A stretch of DNA of 64,000 nt from the NCBI RefSeq assembly GCF_022836935.1, contig NZ_CP083239.1, positions 1,178,001 to 1,242,000 of the forward strand, given 5' to 3'. The stretch comes from Ancylobacter polymorphus (GTDB lineage: Bacteria > Pseudomonadota > Alphaproteobacteria > Rhizobiales > Xanthobacteraceae). The notes beneath the pieces were generated by a model. That model worked only from the letters and a program-made list of their open reading frames with translations. It ran no database searches and had not been told where the DNA came from. Of the stretch, positions 26,902-35,604 are shown piece after piece (the first letter of the stretch is position 1; the number at the start of each line of letters is the position of its first letter). The translations under genes and the position numbers were made by a program.

Positions 26902-28434
26902 ATGGTCCAGCGCGTGGCGACGGTGGCGTTCGAGGGGGTGGAGACCCGTCCCGTCGATGTTCAAGTTCAGGTGAGCCCCGGCCTGCCGGCCTTCAATCTC
27001 GTCGGCCTGGCCGACAAGGCGGTCACCGAAGCGAAGGAACGGGTGCGCGCCGCCCTCACCGCCTCCGGCCTGGCGCTCCCCGCCCGCCGCATCACCGTCA
27101 ACCTCGCCCCCGCCGACCTGCCGAAGGAAGGCAGCCATTACGATCTTCCTATCGCCCTCGGCCTGATGGCGGCGATCGGCGCCATCGGTCCGGACGCGCT
27201 GGAAGGCTTCACCGTGGTGGGCGAACTCGCGCTCGACGGGCGCATCGCCGCCGTCTCCGGCGTGCTGCCGGCGGCCATCGGCGCCAATGCGCGCGGCCAC
27301 GGGCTCATCTGCCCGGAAGCGTGCGGGCCGGAAGCGGCCTGGGCCAGCCCCGACATGGCGGTGCTGGCGCCGCACTCGTTGATCCAGCTGGTCAATCACT
27401 TCGCCGGCCGCCAATTCCTCAGTCGTCCCGAGCCGCGGCTGGAGGCGGGATCCGCCCAGTTGCCCGACCTCGCCGATGTGAAGGGCCAGGAAACGGCCCG
27501 CCGGGCGCTGGAGATCGCCGCCGCCGGGCGCCACAATCTTCTGCTCAGCGGCCCGCCCGGCGCCGGCAAATCCATGCTGGCGCAGCGCCTGCCCTCGCTG
27601 CTGCCGCCGCTCACCCCCTCGGAGTTGCTGGAAGTGTCAATGGTCGCCTCGGTGGCCGGGACGCTGCAGGGCGGGGCGCTGACCAGCCGGCGCCCGTTCC
27701 GCGCGCCGCACCATTCCGCCAGCATGGCGGCGATGGTGGGCGGCGGCATGCGGGCCCGGCCGGGCGAGGTCTCGCTGGCGCATAATGGCGTGCTGTTCCT
27801 CGACGAATTGCCGGAATTCGCTCCCGCCGTGCTCGATTCGCTGCGCCAGCCGCTGGAGACCGGCGAGGCGGTCATCGCCCGCGCCAATCACCGCATTTCC
27901 TATCCCGCCCGCTTTCAGCTGATCGCGGCGATGAATCCCTGCCGCTGCGGCCGCGCCGGCGAACCGGGGCAGAGCTGCCGGCGCGGCCCGCGCTGCGCGG
28001 CGGAATATCAGGCGCGCCTCTCCGGCCCGTTCCTCGACCGGGTCGACCTGCATCTCGACGTGCCGGCGGTCGCAGCGGTCGATCTCGTGCGCCCCGGCCC
28101 CTCCGAGCCCAGCGCGGCCGTGGCGCGGCGGGTGGCGCAGGCGCGGGTGCTGCAGCGCGAGCGCTTCCTGGCGCTCGGCCGACCTGACCTGTTCACCAAT
28201 GCCGAGGCGACGGGCCCTATCCTCGAAGAGATCGCCACGCCCGACGCCGCCGGCACGGCCCTGCTGGCGGACGCGGCCAAGCTGATGCGCCTCTCCGCCC
28301 GCGGCTATCACCGGGTGCTGCGGGTGGCGCGCACCCTTGCCGATCTCGCCGGCGCGGAGACGGTCGGCCGGGGACACCTGGCCGAGGCCTTGGCCTACCG
28401 CGCCGCTGCGGACCGCCACGCCGCCGCCGCCTGA
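26902..28434 (+). CDS. comM: YifB/ComM-family AAA+ ATPase
   Basis: A 510-residue Mg-chelatase-like AAA+ protein. ComM helps branch migration and recombination of foreign DNA in transformation. It has an N-terminal LonC-like domain (to about residue 180), Walker A G-P-P-G-A-G-K-S at 217-224, Walker B G-V-L-F-L-D-E-L near 300, and a M-N-P-C-R-C-G motif with several cysteines. The start M-V-Q-R-V-A-T-V-A-F is the usual one for this family, so the ATG at 26875 is rejected. Two SOS boxes precede it. Confidence 0.92.
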   Translation: MVQRVATVAFEGVETRPVDVQVQVSPGLPAFNLVGLADKAVTEAKERVRAALTASGLALPARRITVNLAPADLPKEGSHYDLPIALGLMAAIGAIGPDALEGFTVVGELALDGRIAAVSGVLPAAIGANARGHGLICPEACGPEAAWASPDMAVLAPHSLIQLVNHFAGRQFLSRPEPRLEAGSAQLPDLADVKGQETARRALEIAAAGRHNLLLSGPPGAGKSMLAQRLPSLLPPLTPSELLEVSMVASVAGTLQGGALTSRRPFRAPHHSASMAAMVGGGMRARPGEVSLAHNGVLFLDELPEFAPAVLDSLRQPLETGEAVIARANHRISYPARFQLIAAMNPCRCGRAGEPGQSCRRGPRCAAEYQARLSGPFLDRVDLHLDVPAVAAVDLVRPGPSEPSAAVARRVAQARVLQRERFLALGRPDLFTNAEATGPILEEIATPDAAGTALLADAAKLMRLSARGYHRVLRVARTLADLAGAETVGRGHLAEALAYRAAADRHAAAA

Positions 28435-28693
28435 CGGCGCCAGCGGACGGGGGGCCTGCCGGGGCCATTTAGCGTGTGTCGCAGCTCGCTCCACCCGCGC
28501 GGTGCAAGCCGGATCAGTCGTCATCGCCGCCCCGCCCGCGCAGCCGCATTGACCCCGACGGCCCCCCGGCTTCGGTGCCGAGCGCGGGGCGCCCGGCACC
28601 GGTGCGACCCGCGCCCCGTCTGTCACATGACCGTCCGAGAAATGTGATTCCTGTCACAAAACGCTATAGTGAAGGCAGCGTGGGGGATCGGAC

Positions 28694-29740
28694 ATGACGC
28701 AGCTTTTCGCCGAAGGGACTGTCGAAACACCGCCCAGCTCGCGCTTTGCCGCCTCGCTCAACGCTCCCGGCCTCTCGGCCCTGCGCAGCTTCTTTACCCC
28801 GCGAACGGCCCTGCCCGGTGCCGCGCCGCTGCGGCTGGTGCCGGCGGCGCTTACCCCCTCCCGCCTGATGCCGGCCTTGCGCTCCTATTCCGGCGTGCGC
28901 CATCGCGGCAGCCGGGGTGAGCCCGGCCCGGCAACGCTGGGGCGCATCGGCGCGCTCGAAGTGCGGCTCGCAGTGACGGCAGCGGATGTGCGCCGCGCCC
29001 AGCGCCTGCGCTACGAAGTGTTCTATGAGGAAATGTCGGCGACCCCGGCCGCCGCCATGCGGCTCGCCCGGCGCGATGTCGACGCCTTTGACGGCATTTG
29101 CGATCACCTTCTCGTGCTCGACCATGAGTCCTGCCGCATGGTGCGCGGCCGGAGCGTGCCGCGCGTCGTCGGCACCTATCGGCTGCTGCGGCAGGAGATC
29201 GCCGACCGGCACAATGGCTTCTACACGGCGAGCGAGTTCGACATCGCCCCGCTGCTGGCGCGCCACCCGCACCGCCGTTTCCTGGAACTCGGCCGCTCCT
29301 GCGTGCTCTCATCCTACCGCACCAAGCGCACGGTGGAGCTGCTCTGGCATGGCATCTGGGCCTATGTGCGCCGCCATGGCATCGACGTGATGTTCGGCTG
29401 CGCCAGCCTGGAAGGCTGCGACCCGCAGGCGCTCGCCCGTCCGCTTGCCTTCCTGCACCATTTCGCGCCGACCGATCCGGAATGGGCGGCGCAGGCGCTG
29501 CCGCAACATGCCGCGCCGATGGACCTTGTCTCCGTCGAGGCGCTGGACGCCAAGGCGGCGCTGCTGGCGCTGCCGCCGCTCATCAAGGGCTATCTGCGCC
29601 TCGGCGCGCAGATCGGGCGCGGCGCGGTGATCGACCGCCAGTTCGGCACCACCGATGTGCTGATCGTGTTGCCGGTGGAGAAGATCAACCCGCGCTATCT
29701 CGATCATTTCGGCGTCAATGGCGAGCGCCACGCCGCCTGA
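28694..29740 (+). CDS. olsB: GNAT-type N-acyltransferase, ornithine-lipid synthesis (OlsB-like)
   Basis: The 348-residue protein has an N-terminal extension of about 90 residues, then the OlsB-type acyltransferase core: L-R-Y-E-V-F-Y-E-E-M, R-R-D-V-D-A-F-D-G-I-C-D-H, and F-L-E-L-G-R-S-C-V, ending in P-L-I-K-G-Y-L-R-L-G. OlsB adds a 3-hydroxyacyl group from acyl carrier protein to ornithine, the first step of ornithine-lipid synthesis at the inner membrane; the second enzyme OlsA is not nearby. It is monocistronic, with a 259-bp upstream gap that holds no other gene. Confidence 0.85.
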   Translation: MTQLFAEGTVETPPSSRFAASLNAPGLSALRSFFTPRTALPGAAPLRLVPAALTPSRLMPALRSYSGVRHRGSRGEPGPATLGRIGALEVRLAVTAADVRRAQRLRYEVFYEEMSATPAAAMRLARRDVDAFDGICDHLLVLDHESCRMVRGRSVPRVVGTYRLLRQEIADRHNGFYTASEFDIAPLLARHPHRRFLELGRSCVLSSYRTKRTVELLWHGIWAYVRRHGIDVMFGCASLEGCDPQALARPLAFLHHFAPTDPEWAAQALPQHAAPMDLVSVEALDAKAALLALPPLIKGYLRLGAQIGRGAVIDRQFGTTDVLIVLPVEKINPRYLDHFGVNGERHAA

Positions 29741-29937
29741 GCGCGACGCGCTTCCCGTCCCGGCGGCCGTTCCCCGTCGCCCTCTGCGGGCGCGGCCTCC
29801 TGCGGCCGCCATCCCGCGGCCACATGTCGTGCGCGATGTCTTGCGCGCCGGCCCGCGCCCTCCCATATCGCTTCCCAACGGGATGCCTCATCGGGGTCCC
29901 ATCACACAAAGTCGCTTCAGACGAGGACTTTGGGAGC

Positions 29938-30360
29938 ATGTCGCGTATTCCCTCGCTGTCGAGCCCCTTCCTGCTCGGCTTTGACGAGGTCGAGCGGGCG
30001 CTCGACCGTGTCATGAAAGGTTCCGACGGGTACCCGCCCTACAATATCGAGCGGGTGGCCACGCCGGATCAGCCGGAAAAACTCCGCATCACCCTGGCCG
30101 TCGCGGGCTTCACCCGCGAGCAGCTCGATGTGACGGTGGAGGAGAAGGAACTCGTCATCCGCGGCCGCCAGAGCGAAGAGCCCGGGCGGGTCTTTCTTCA
30201 CCGGGGCATCGCCGCCCGCCAGTTCCAGCGCGTCTTCGTGCTGGCCGATGGCATGCGCGTGATCGGCGCCGAGCTGAAGAACGGCCTGCTCTGCGTCGAA
30301 CTGGTGCGGCCGGAACCGGAACGCGTCGTCCGGCGTATCACCATTGCGACGGATGAGTGA
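29938..30360 (+). CDS. Small heat-shock protein, Hsp20 family
   Basis: A 140-residue alpha-crystallin-type holdase. The chosen ATG (29938) follows a GGGAG element; earlier in-frame codons code for unlike sequence. The conserved part contains Y-N-I-E-R, L-R-I-T-L-A-V-A-G-F-T-R-E-Q-L-D-V-T and a G-x-L-x-V-x-L-like stretch near the end (G-L-L-C-V-E-L). It prevents aggregation of unfolded proteins. A ROSE thermometer is frequent before such genes in rhizobia, but none could be identified in this leader. It is followed by the DUF1150 gene. Confidence 0.92.
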   Translation: MSRIPSLSSPFLLGFDEVERALDRVMKGSDGYPPYNIERVATPDQPEKLRITLAVAGFTREQLDVTVEEKELVIRGRQSEEPGRVFLHRGIAARQFQRVFVLADGMRVIGAELKNGLLCVELVRPEPERVVRRITIATDE

Positions 30361-30407
30361 CGACGTCCCCCAGGCGGTCTCGACTGTACGCAGAGGAGTA
30401 GCCGATC

Positions 30408-30692
30408 ATGACCAATGAATTTCATATCGACCCCGCTTCCGCCGGTTCGGCGCTCACCGGCGCCCTCACGGCGGAAGATTTCGCCAATCTCGGCGGCGGG
30501 CACATCGCCTATCTGCGCACCATCCGTTCGGAAGAGGCGGCGGAAATGTTTCCGCAGGCGCATCTCTCGCCCGGTCTCGTGCTGTTCACCCTGCACGCCG
30601 CTGACGGCACGCCGATCATGCTGACCGACAGCCGGGAAGCGGCGATCGCCAATGCGATGCAGAACGAGTTGGTGACGCTCAGCGTTCACTGA
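30408..30692 (+). CDS. DUF1150 family protein
   Basis: A 94-residue protein with A-Y-L-R-T-I-R-S-E-E and L-H-A-A-D-G-T-P-I-M-L-T-D-S-R-E-A-A, typical of DUF1150 in alphaproteobacteria. A strong GAGGAG site precedes the ATG. It is commonly located just after an Hsp20 gene, as here, suggesting a stress-linked role, but its function is not known. A terminator follows. Confidence 0.9.
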   Translation: MTNEFHIDPASAGSALTGALTAEDFANLGGGHIAYLRTIRSEEAAEMFPQAHLSPGLVLFTLHAADGTPIMLTDSREAAIANAMQNELVTLSVH

Positions 30693-30719
30693 CGCGCGGT
30701 CCACATTGCTTGAAACGGC

Positions 30720-30757
30720 AACGGCACCGTCCCTTGGGGCGGTGCCGTTTTCGTTTC
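30720..30757 (+). terminator. Terminator after hsp20-DUF1150
   Basis: A 10-bp perfect stem (30720-30729 with 30740-30749) with a 10-nt loop is followed by TTTCGTTT. It lies 28 bp after the DUF1150 stop and between convergent units, facing gshB. Confidence 0.85.
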
Positions 30758-30775
30758 AGCGCCGTCGACCCGGCC

Positions 30776-31717
30776 TCAGCGGCGCTTGGCCTCGATCATG
30801 TCCCACACGATCGGTGCAATATCCGGCCCGCCAATGCGCTTGATGGCGCGAATGCCGGTGGGAGCGGTGACGTTTATCTCGGTGAGATGGCCGTCGATCA
30901 CGTCGATACCGGTGAGCAGCAAACCGCGCGCCCGCAACGCCGGACCCAGCCGCTCGCAGATCTCGCGCTCGCGGGGCGTCAGGTCGGTCTCTGCCGCCGC
31001 CCCGCCGCGCACCATGTTGGAGCGCAGATCGCCCTCGCTCGGCACCCGGTTCACCGCACCGGCGAACACGCCGTCGACCAGGATGATGCGCTTGTCGCCG
31101 TGCTTCACCTCGGGGAGGAAGCGCTGCACCACCCAGGGCTCGCGCAAGGTGGTGGCGAACAGGTCGTAGAGCGAGCCGAAATTCAGGTCGTCGCGGGTGA
31201 GCCGGAACACCGAGGCGCCGCCATGGCCATAGAGCGGCTTCATCACGATGTCGCCGAACTCGTCGCGGAACGCCTTGATCTCATTGAGGTCGCGGGTAAT
31301 CAGCGTCGGCGGCATCAGGTCCGGAAATTCGGTGACGAAGATTTTCTCCGGCGCGTTGCGCACATGGGCCGGGTCGTTCACGACAAGCGTCTTCGGGTGA
31401 ATGCGCTCCAGCAGATGCGTGGCGGTGATGTAGCTCATGTCGAAGGGCGGGTCCTGCCGCATCAGGATCACGTCGAACGTGTCGAGCCGCACCCGGCGCG
31501 CCTCGCCGAGCGTGTAGTGGTCCCCCTTCACATCGCGCACCTCCAGCGGGTGCACGGTGGCGAACACCTCGCCATCGCGCATCGCCATGCGGTCGGGCGT
31601 GTAATAGGCGAGCGCGTGGCCGCGCGCCTGGGCTTCCAGCATCAGGGCGAAGGCGGAATCGCCGGCAATGTTGATGCGGTCGATCGGGTCCATCTGGACG
31701 GCGACATTGAGGCTCAT
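30776..31717 (-). CDS. gshB: Glutathione synthase
   Basis: The ATP-grasp enzyme that joins gamma-glutamylcysteine to glycine. The 313 residues from the ATG at 31717 contain [14 protein letters not shown] near the start, [22 protein letters not shown] and the Mg-binding E-I-N-V-T-A-P-T-G end. It is the third gene of the leftward rsmI-yraN-gshB group, starting 115 bp beyond yraN. Confidence 0.96.
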   Translation of the reverse strand: MSLNVAVQMDPIDRINIAGDSAFALMLEAQARGHALAYYTPDRMAMRDGEVFATVHPLEVRDVKGDHYTLGEARRVRLDTFDVILMRQDPPFDMSYITATHLLERIHPKTLVVNDPAHVRNAPEKIFVTEFPDLMPPTLITRDLNEIKAFRDEFGDIVMKPLYGHGGASVFRLTRDDLNFGSLYDLFATTLREPWVVQRFLPEVKHGDKRIILVDGVFAGAVNRVPSEGDLRSNMVRGGAAAETDLTPREREICERLGPALRARGLLLTGIDVIDGHLTEINVTAPTGIRAIKRIGGPDIAPIVWDMIEAKRR

Positions 31718-31832
31718 GGGAGTTCCGTCTGCGACAGGAGGGAGCCGGCCGGCGGCAGATGTGCCCGGCGGCGTTTTCATCTCCCTGTTTAGTCGCTCGC
31801 GCGCCGCCGCGCCACGGCCTCGTGCCCCGCGC

Positions 31833-32237
31833 TCATTCTGCCTCGAAGGCGCCCGGCAGATGCAGCGGCGGCGCGCCCGGCGCCACCAGCACAACATCGA
31901 GCCGCTGGTCGAGCGTGGCGAGTTCAGGATGGCACGCGAGGTAGATTTCCGCCGCGCCGACAATGCGCCGACGCTGGCGCGGCAAGATCGATTCGGCCGC
32001 GAAACGCAGCGAGGCGCGGGCTTTCACCTCGATGAAGACGACGAGATCGCCGCGCCGCGCCACCAGGTCGATTTCGCCACGCGGGGTGCGCACGCGCCGT
32101 TCCAGAATGGCGAAGCCTTCGGCCTCGAACAGGGCGGCGGCGGCGGCTTCCGCTGCCATGCCCCGGGTGAAGGCGGCCTGGCGGCGCTGCAGCGCCCGCG
32201 CACGCCCCGCATCCTCCGGCGCGCCGCCGTCAGCCAT
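31833..32237 (-). CDS. YraN-family endonuclease-like protein (UPF0102)
   Basis: A 134-residue protein with the UPF0102 restriction-nuclease-like core: [21 protein letters not shown], where the D, E and K are the presumed metal site. The ATG at 32237 overlaps the rsmI stop by 8 bp. YraN genes nearly always sit beside rsmI, and a link to DNA or recombination has been proposed but is not firmly shown. Confidence 0.88.
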   Translation of the reverse strand: MADGGAPEDAGRARALQRRQAAFTRGMAAEAAAAALFEAEGFAILERRVRTPRGEIDLVARRGDLVVFIEVKARASLRFAAESILPRQRRRIVGAAEIYLACHPELATLDQRLDVVLVAPGAPPLHLPGAFEAE

Positions 32238-33153
32238 CGCCGCCCTGCAAGGCCAGTGCGCGGGCATAGACCGCGCGGCGCGGAAGCCCGGTCGCGGTCG
32301 CCACCGCCGCCGCCGCATCCTTCACCGAAAGGCTGGCCAAGGCCGCCTTCAGCGCGGCGTCGAGATCGGCCTCGCTCGATTCCTCGGCCATGGGCGGGCC
32401 GATCACCAGCACGATCTCGCCCTTGGGCGGGCCGGCCTCGGCATAATGGGCGGCGAGGGCGTCCAGCGTGCCCCGCCGCGCCTCCTCGAAGGTCTTGGTG
32501 AGTTCCCGGCACACCGCCGCCGGGCGCGGGCCGAGCCCGTCGGCAAGGTCGGCGAGGCTGTCGGGCAGGCGCGGGCCGCTCTCATAAACGATCAGCGTCG
32601 CCGGCAGCGTCTTCAATTCGCTGATGCGGGTGCGGCGGGCGCCGCTCTTTGGCGGCAAAAAGCCCTCGAAGAAGAAGCGGTCGGTCGGCAGGCCGGCGGC
32701 CACCAGCGCGGCAAGGCTCGCCGAGGCGCCGGGCAGCGGAATGACGCGGTGCCCGGCTTCGATCGCCGCCGCCACCAGCTTGTAGCCGGGGTCGGAGACC
32801 AGCGGCGTGCCCGCATCCGACACCTGCGCCACCACGCCGCCTTCCGCCAGCTGGGCGAGCAGGCGCGGGCGGGCCTGTTCGGCATTGTGGTCGTGATAGG
32901 CCACGAGTTTCGTTTCGATACCGTAACGCTCCAGCAGCCGGCGGGTGACGCGGGTGTCCTCGCAGGCGATGAGATCGGCACCGGCAAGGGTTTCCAGCGC
33001 GCGAAGGGTCACGTCGCCGAGATTGCCGATCGGCGTGGCGACGATATAGAGCCCGGGCTGCGGCCGCGCGGCGGGCAGGCTGTGCGCGCCGATACGGAAG
33101 CTGCGCGGCGCGGAGGTCTCGGCGGAATCGGAGGTAGCGGGAGAAAGGGTCAT
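32230..33153 (-). CDS. rsmI: 16S rRNA (cytidine-1402-2'-O) methyltransferase
   Basis: Methylates the ribose of C1402 in the decoding centre. The 307 residues from the ATG at 33153 have an N-terminal extension of about 35 residues and then G-L-Y-I-V-A-T-P-I-G-N-L-G-D, A-C-E-D-T-R-V-T, and L-I-V-Y-E-S-G-P-R, typical of the SAM-dependent tetrapyrrole-methylase fold. It is divergent from the LpoA-like gene, with a 215-bp shared control region. Confidence 0.95.
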   Translation of the reverse strand: MTLSPATSDSAETSAPRSFRIGAHSLPAARPQPGLYIVATPIGNLGDVTLRALETLAGADLIACEDTRVTRRLLERYGIETKLVAYHDHNAEQARPRLLAQLAEGGVVAQVSDAGTPLVSDPGYKLVAAAIEAGHRVIPLPGASASLAALVAAGLPTDRFFFEGFLPPKSGARRTRISELKTLPATLIVYESGPRLPDSLADLADGLGPRPAAVCRELTKTFEEARRGTLDALAAHYAEAGPPKGEIVLVIGPPMAEESSEADLDAALKAALASLSVKDAAAAVATATGLPRRAVYARALALQGGDG

Positions 33154-33368
33154 GCGCGCATTGTAGAGAGCCGCGCGGCCCGCGTCATGCGCCGCGTGCC
33201 GGGCCCGCTGAGGCCCCGCGTGCGGTAAATGACGGCCGAACGCGTGGATATTTAACGCATTCGTGGCCCCGGCGGCGCGGAGAAGGTGACAGGGCGAGTC
33301 CCGCCGTCCTAAAAAGGTGGGCGACGTCGGCCAGGGTGGCAGGCGCACAGCCGGGCCGAACGCACCGC

Positions 33369-34574
33369 ATGAACCCCAGGGATACGGCCGCGATCCGCAC
33401 AGGCCTCGCCCGGACGAGCCGGCGCGGTTTTCTCCTCATGACGGGCGCGGCGGGGCTGGCTGCTTGCTCCTCCGGGCCGGATATGGGGGCGCCGCAGGCG
33501 GCGCTGCCACTGCCGGAAGCGCCGCCGACCGCAAACCCCGCCTTGGGCACCGGCACCCCCATCGGCCTCATCCTGCCACTCGGCGCCAGCGGCAATGCCG
33601 GCGCGGTGGCCATCTCGCTGCGCAACGCGGCGGAAATGGCGCTGTCGGAATTTTCCGGCGCCCGCATCAGGCTCATCGTCAAGGACGATGGCGGCACCGG
33701 GCCGGGGGCGCAGGCCGCCGCCAGCCAGGCGCTGGACGAGGGCGCCCGCGCGCTCATCGGTCCGCTCTTCGCCCATTCCGTCGCCGCCGCCGGACAGGTG
33801 GCGCGCCAGCGCGGCGTGCCGCTGGTCGGCTTCTCCACCGATACCAATGTGGCGACGCAGGGGGTCTATCTCCTCAGCTTCCTGCCGCAGACCGATGTCG
33901 AGCGCGTCATCCGCTACACCGCCTCCCAGGGCCGGCGCTCCTATGTCGGGCTGGTACCGGACAATGCCTATGGCTCGGTGGTCGAGGCCGCCTTCCGCGA
34001 AACCGTGCCGGTGGTCGGCGGGCGCGTGGTCGGGCTGGAGCGCTACGCCTCGGGCCAGGCGGCGGAAGCCGCGCGGCGCCTTGCCGGCTCGATGGCGCAA
34101 GCGGACGCCGTCTTCCTCCCCGACGCCGCCGACACCGTGCCGCAGATCGTGCAGGCGCTGTCGGGCTCCGGCGCCAGCCTCGCCGGCAAGCAGCTGATCG
34201 GCACAGGCCTGTGGGACGATGCCAAGCTGTTCGCCAATCCCGCGATGAATGGCGGCCTCTTCGCCGCGCCGGACACATCCGGCTTCCGCGCCTTCGCCGC
34301 CCGCTACCGCGCCCGCTTCGGCAGCGAGCCGGTGCGCACCACCACGCTCTCGCATGACGCGGTGTCGCTGATGGCGGCGCTGGTCAATTCCTATGGCGAG
34401 AACGGCATCACCGATGCGGCGATCCAGAACCCGTCGGGCTTTTCCGGCGTCGACGGCATTTTCCGCTTCCGCGCCGATGGCACCAATCAACGCGGGCTGG
34501 CGGTGATGCAGATTTCCGGCGGGACCAGCCAGATCGTCAGCCCCGCCCCGCGCAGCTTCGCGCAGGGGATGTGA
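33369..34574 (+). CDS. LpoA-like penicillin-binding protein activator lipoprotein
   Basis: The 401-residue protein starts at an ATG (33369) and has a twin arginine (18-19) before a hydrophobic stretch ending in the lipobox L-A-A-C with Cys33, so it looks like a Tat-exported lipoprotein. The mature part has the periplasmic-binding (leucine-binding) fold: I-G-L-I-L-P-L-G, G-P-L-F-A-H-S-V-A-A-A-G, and D-A-V-F-L-P-D-A-A-D. LpoA-type proteins stimulate peptidoglycan synthases in the outer envelope. Its pairing with rsmI and yraN is the conserved yraL-yraM-yraN context. Confidence 0.85.
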   Translation: MNPRDTAAIRTGLARTSRRGFLLMTGAAGLAACSSGPDMGAPQAALPLPEAPPTANPALGTGTPIGLILPLGASGNAGAVAISLRNAAEMALSEFSGARIRLIVKDDGGTGPGAQAAASQALDEGARALIGPLFAHSVAAAGQVARQRGVPLVGFSTDTNVATQGVYLLSFLPQTDVERVIRYTASQGRRSYVGLVPDNAYGSVVEAAFRETVPVVGGRVVGLERYASGQAAEAARRLAGSMAQADAVFLPDAADTVPQIVQALSGSGASLAGKQLIGTGLWDDAKLFANPAMNGGLFAAPDTSGFRAFAARYRARFGSEPVRTTTLSHDAVSLMAALVNSYGENGITDAAIQNPSGFSGVDGIFRFRADGTNQRGLAVMQISGGTSQIVSPAPRSFAQGM

Positions 34575-34584
34575 GACACATTAT

Positions 34585-34599
34585 GTTCCATCTTTGTTC
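34585..34599 (+). promoter_or_regulatory. Isolated SOS box after the LpoA-like gene
   Basis: An exact GTTC-N7-GTTC LexA motif occurs 11 bp after the LpoA-like stop codon. The surrounding text resembles that before comM, but no plus-strand gene follows it. It may be a relic of a promoter of a lost gene. Confidence 0.45.
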
Positions 34600-34734
34600 T
34601 TATTGACTCTTGACTTTCTTCAACACATCCGTCAGATTCGGATTGGGCAGACACGCGCCGGAATAACTCCGAGTTGCTCTTTGAGCGGCAGCATCCTTTG
34701 CGATGTGGATCAGGGGCCGGGGGTCTGCCCACCT

Positions 34735-35538
34735 CTATATGAAGCTTTCAAAGAATTCGCGTTGAGCATCGTCAATATTGCATCGTCGTAACGACGGAAC
34801 AGGTGTAATTCCGCAGTTAAATATGGATCCATTTTGCTTTATAAATCGATCTCGTAGAATTCTTGCGTAAGAAGACTCGTAATTTCCATATCTATTAGGC
34901 TCTAGGGCGCAAAATCCTGCGCTTGTAACGCAGTCCGCCAATTGTAATCCTGCCCATTTTTTATGATTTTCTACCGAAATAGTGTCGATATCCAATACGT
35001 TCCAGCGAATTGATCGCACGGGTCTCATTACCTCATTGCCATCCCGCATCAAGCATAGATAATCCTTCATAGCCTGATAGTCGGTTCCTCCTCGACGGGA
35101 AAAAACAATCTTAAGTACACATTGGTCTCCGCCTGCCGCCCTTTCGCATGTCATAGTCACGCGCTCAAGCAGCCATCGCAATAAATAATTGTATAAATAT
35201 CCCTTTTGCTTAAAAATTGACTCCCACTTTGTTCCTGGAATTGTCACCTTATGTGAAAATGCAAGGGATACTCCAATCGGAAGAACTGATATTTCCTGAC
35301 ACACGACAATCTTTTGTTCATGCTTTAATTCACGAAAATGAAGATCGCGAGACTTCTTGTCGGGAAATCTGGAGAGAATTTTGTCTCTCCACGCTGGCAA
35401 CTTTAGATCATTTTCTCGACTGACTATACAGGCACCAAGTACAAGCCAACGCGACTGACCACCCACAGGCCCAGCCGCAAGTTTGCCGATACCCTCGTCA
35501 CCGGCTTCATCGATATAAGCGGTGTAGTACTTGGTCAC
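34735..35538 (-). CDS. DUF3800 family protein on a low-GC insert
   Basis: A 267-residue protein of the DUF3800 type, a predicted RNase-H-like fold. It begins with Y-I-D-E-A-G-D-E-G, then D-L-H-F-R-E-L-K-H, a strand V-L-K-I-V-F-S-R-R-G-G, and ends with K-K-W-A-G-L-Q-L-A-D-C-V-T-S-A-G, so the usual acidic residues are present. Base composition is clearly lower in GC than every neighbour, and codon use differs. DUF3800 genes occur in mobile elements and near phage-defence genes. It stands alone, convergent with the LpoA-like gene, and seems horizontally acquired. The exact function is unknown. Confidence 0.85.
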   Translation of the reverse strand: MTKYYTAYIDEAGDEGIGKLAAGPVGGQSRWLVLGACIVSRENDLKLPAWRDKILSRFPDKKSRDLHFRELKHEQKIVVCQEISVLPIGVSLAFSHKVTIPGTKWESIFKQKGYLYNYLLRWLLERVTMTCERAAGGDQCVLKIVFSRRGGTDYQAMKDYLCLMRDGNEVMRPVRSIRWNVLDIDTISVENHKKWAGLQLADCVTSAGFCALEPNRYGNYESSYARILRDRFIKQNGSIFNCGITPVPSLRRCNIDDAQREFFESFI

Positions 35539-35604
35539 AGGATTCTAAAAACTCCACACTCGCCTCTACCATAGTGCCTCAATCGCAAATTGAAAGTGGA
35601 CGCT

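Noticed and set aside
29741..29937. ROSE-type thermometer before hsp20
   Set aside because: The leader has a GGGAG site but no recognisable conserved ROSE segment.
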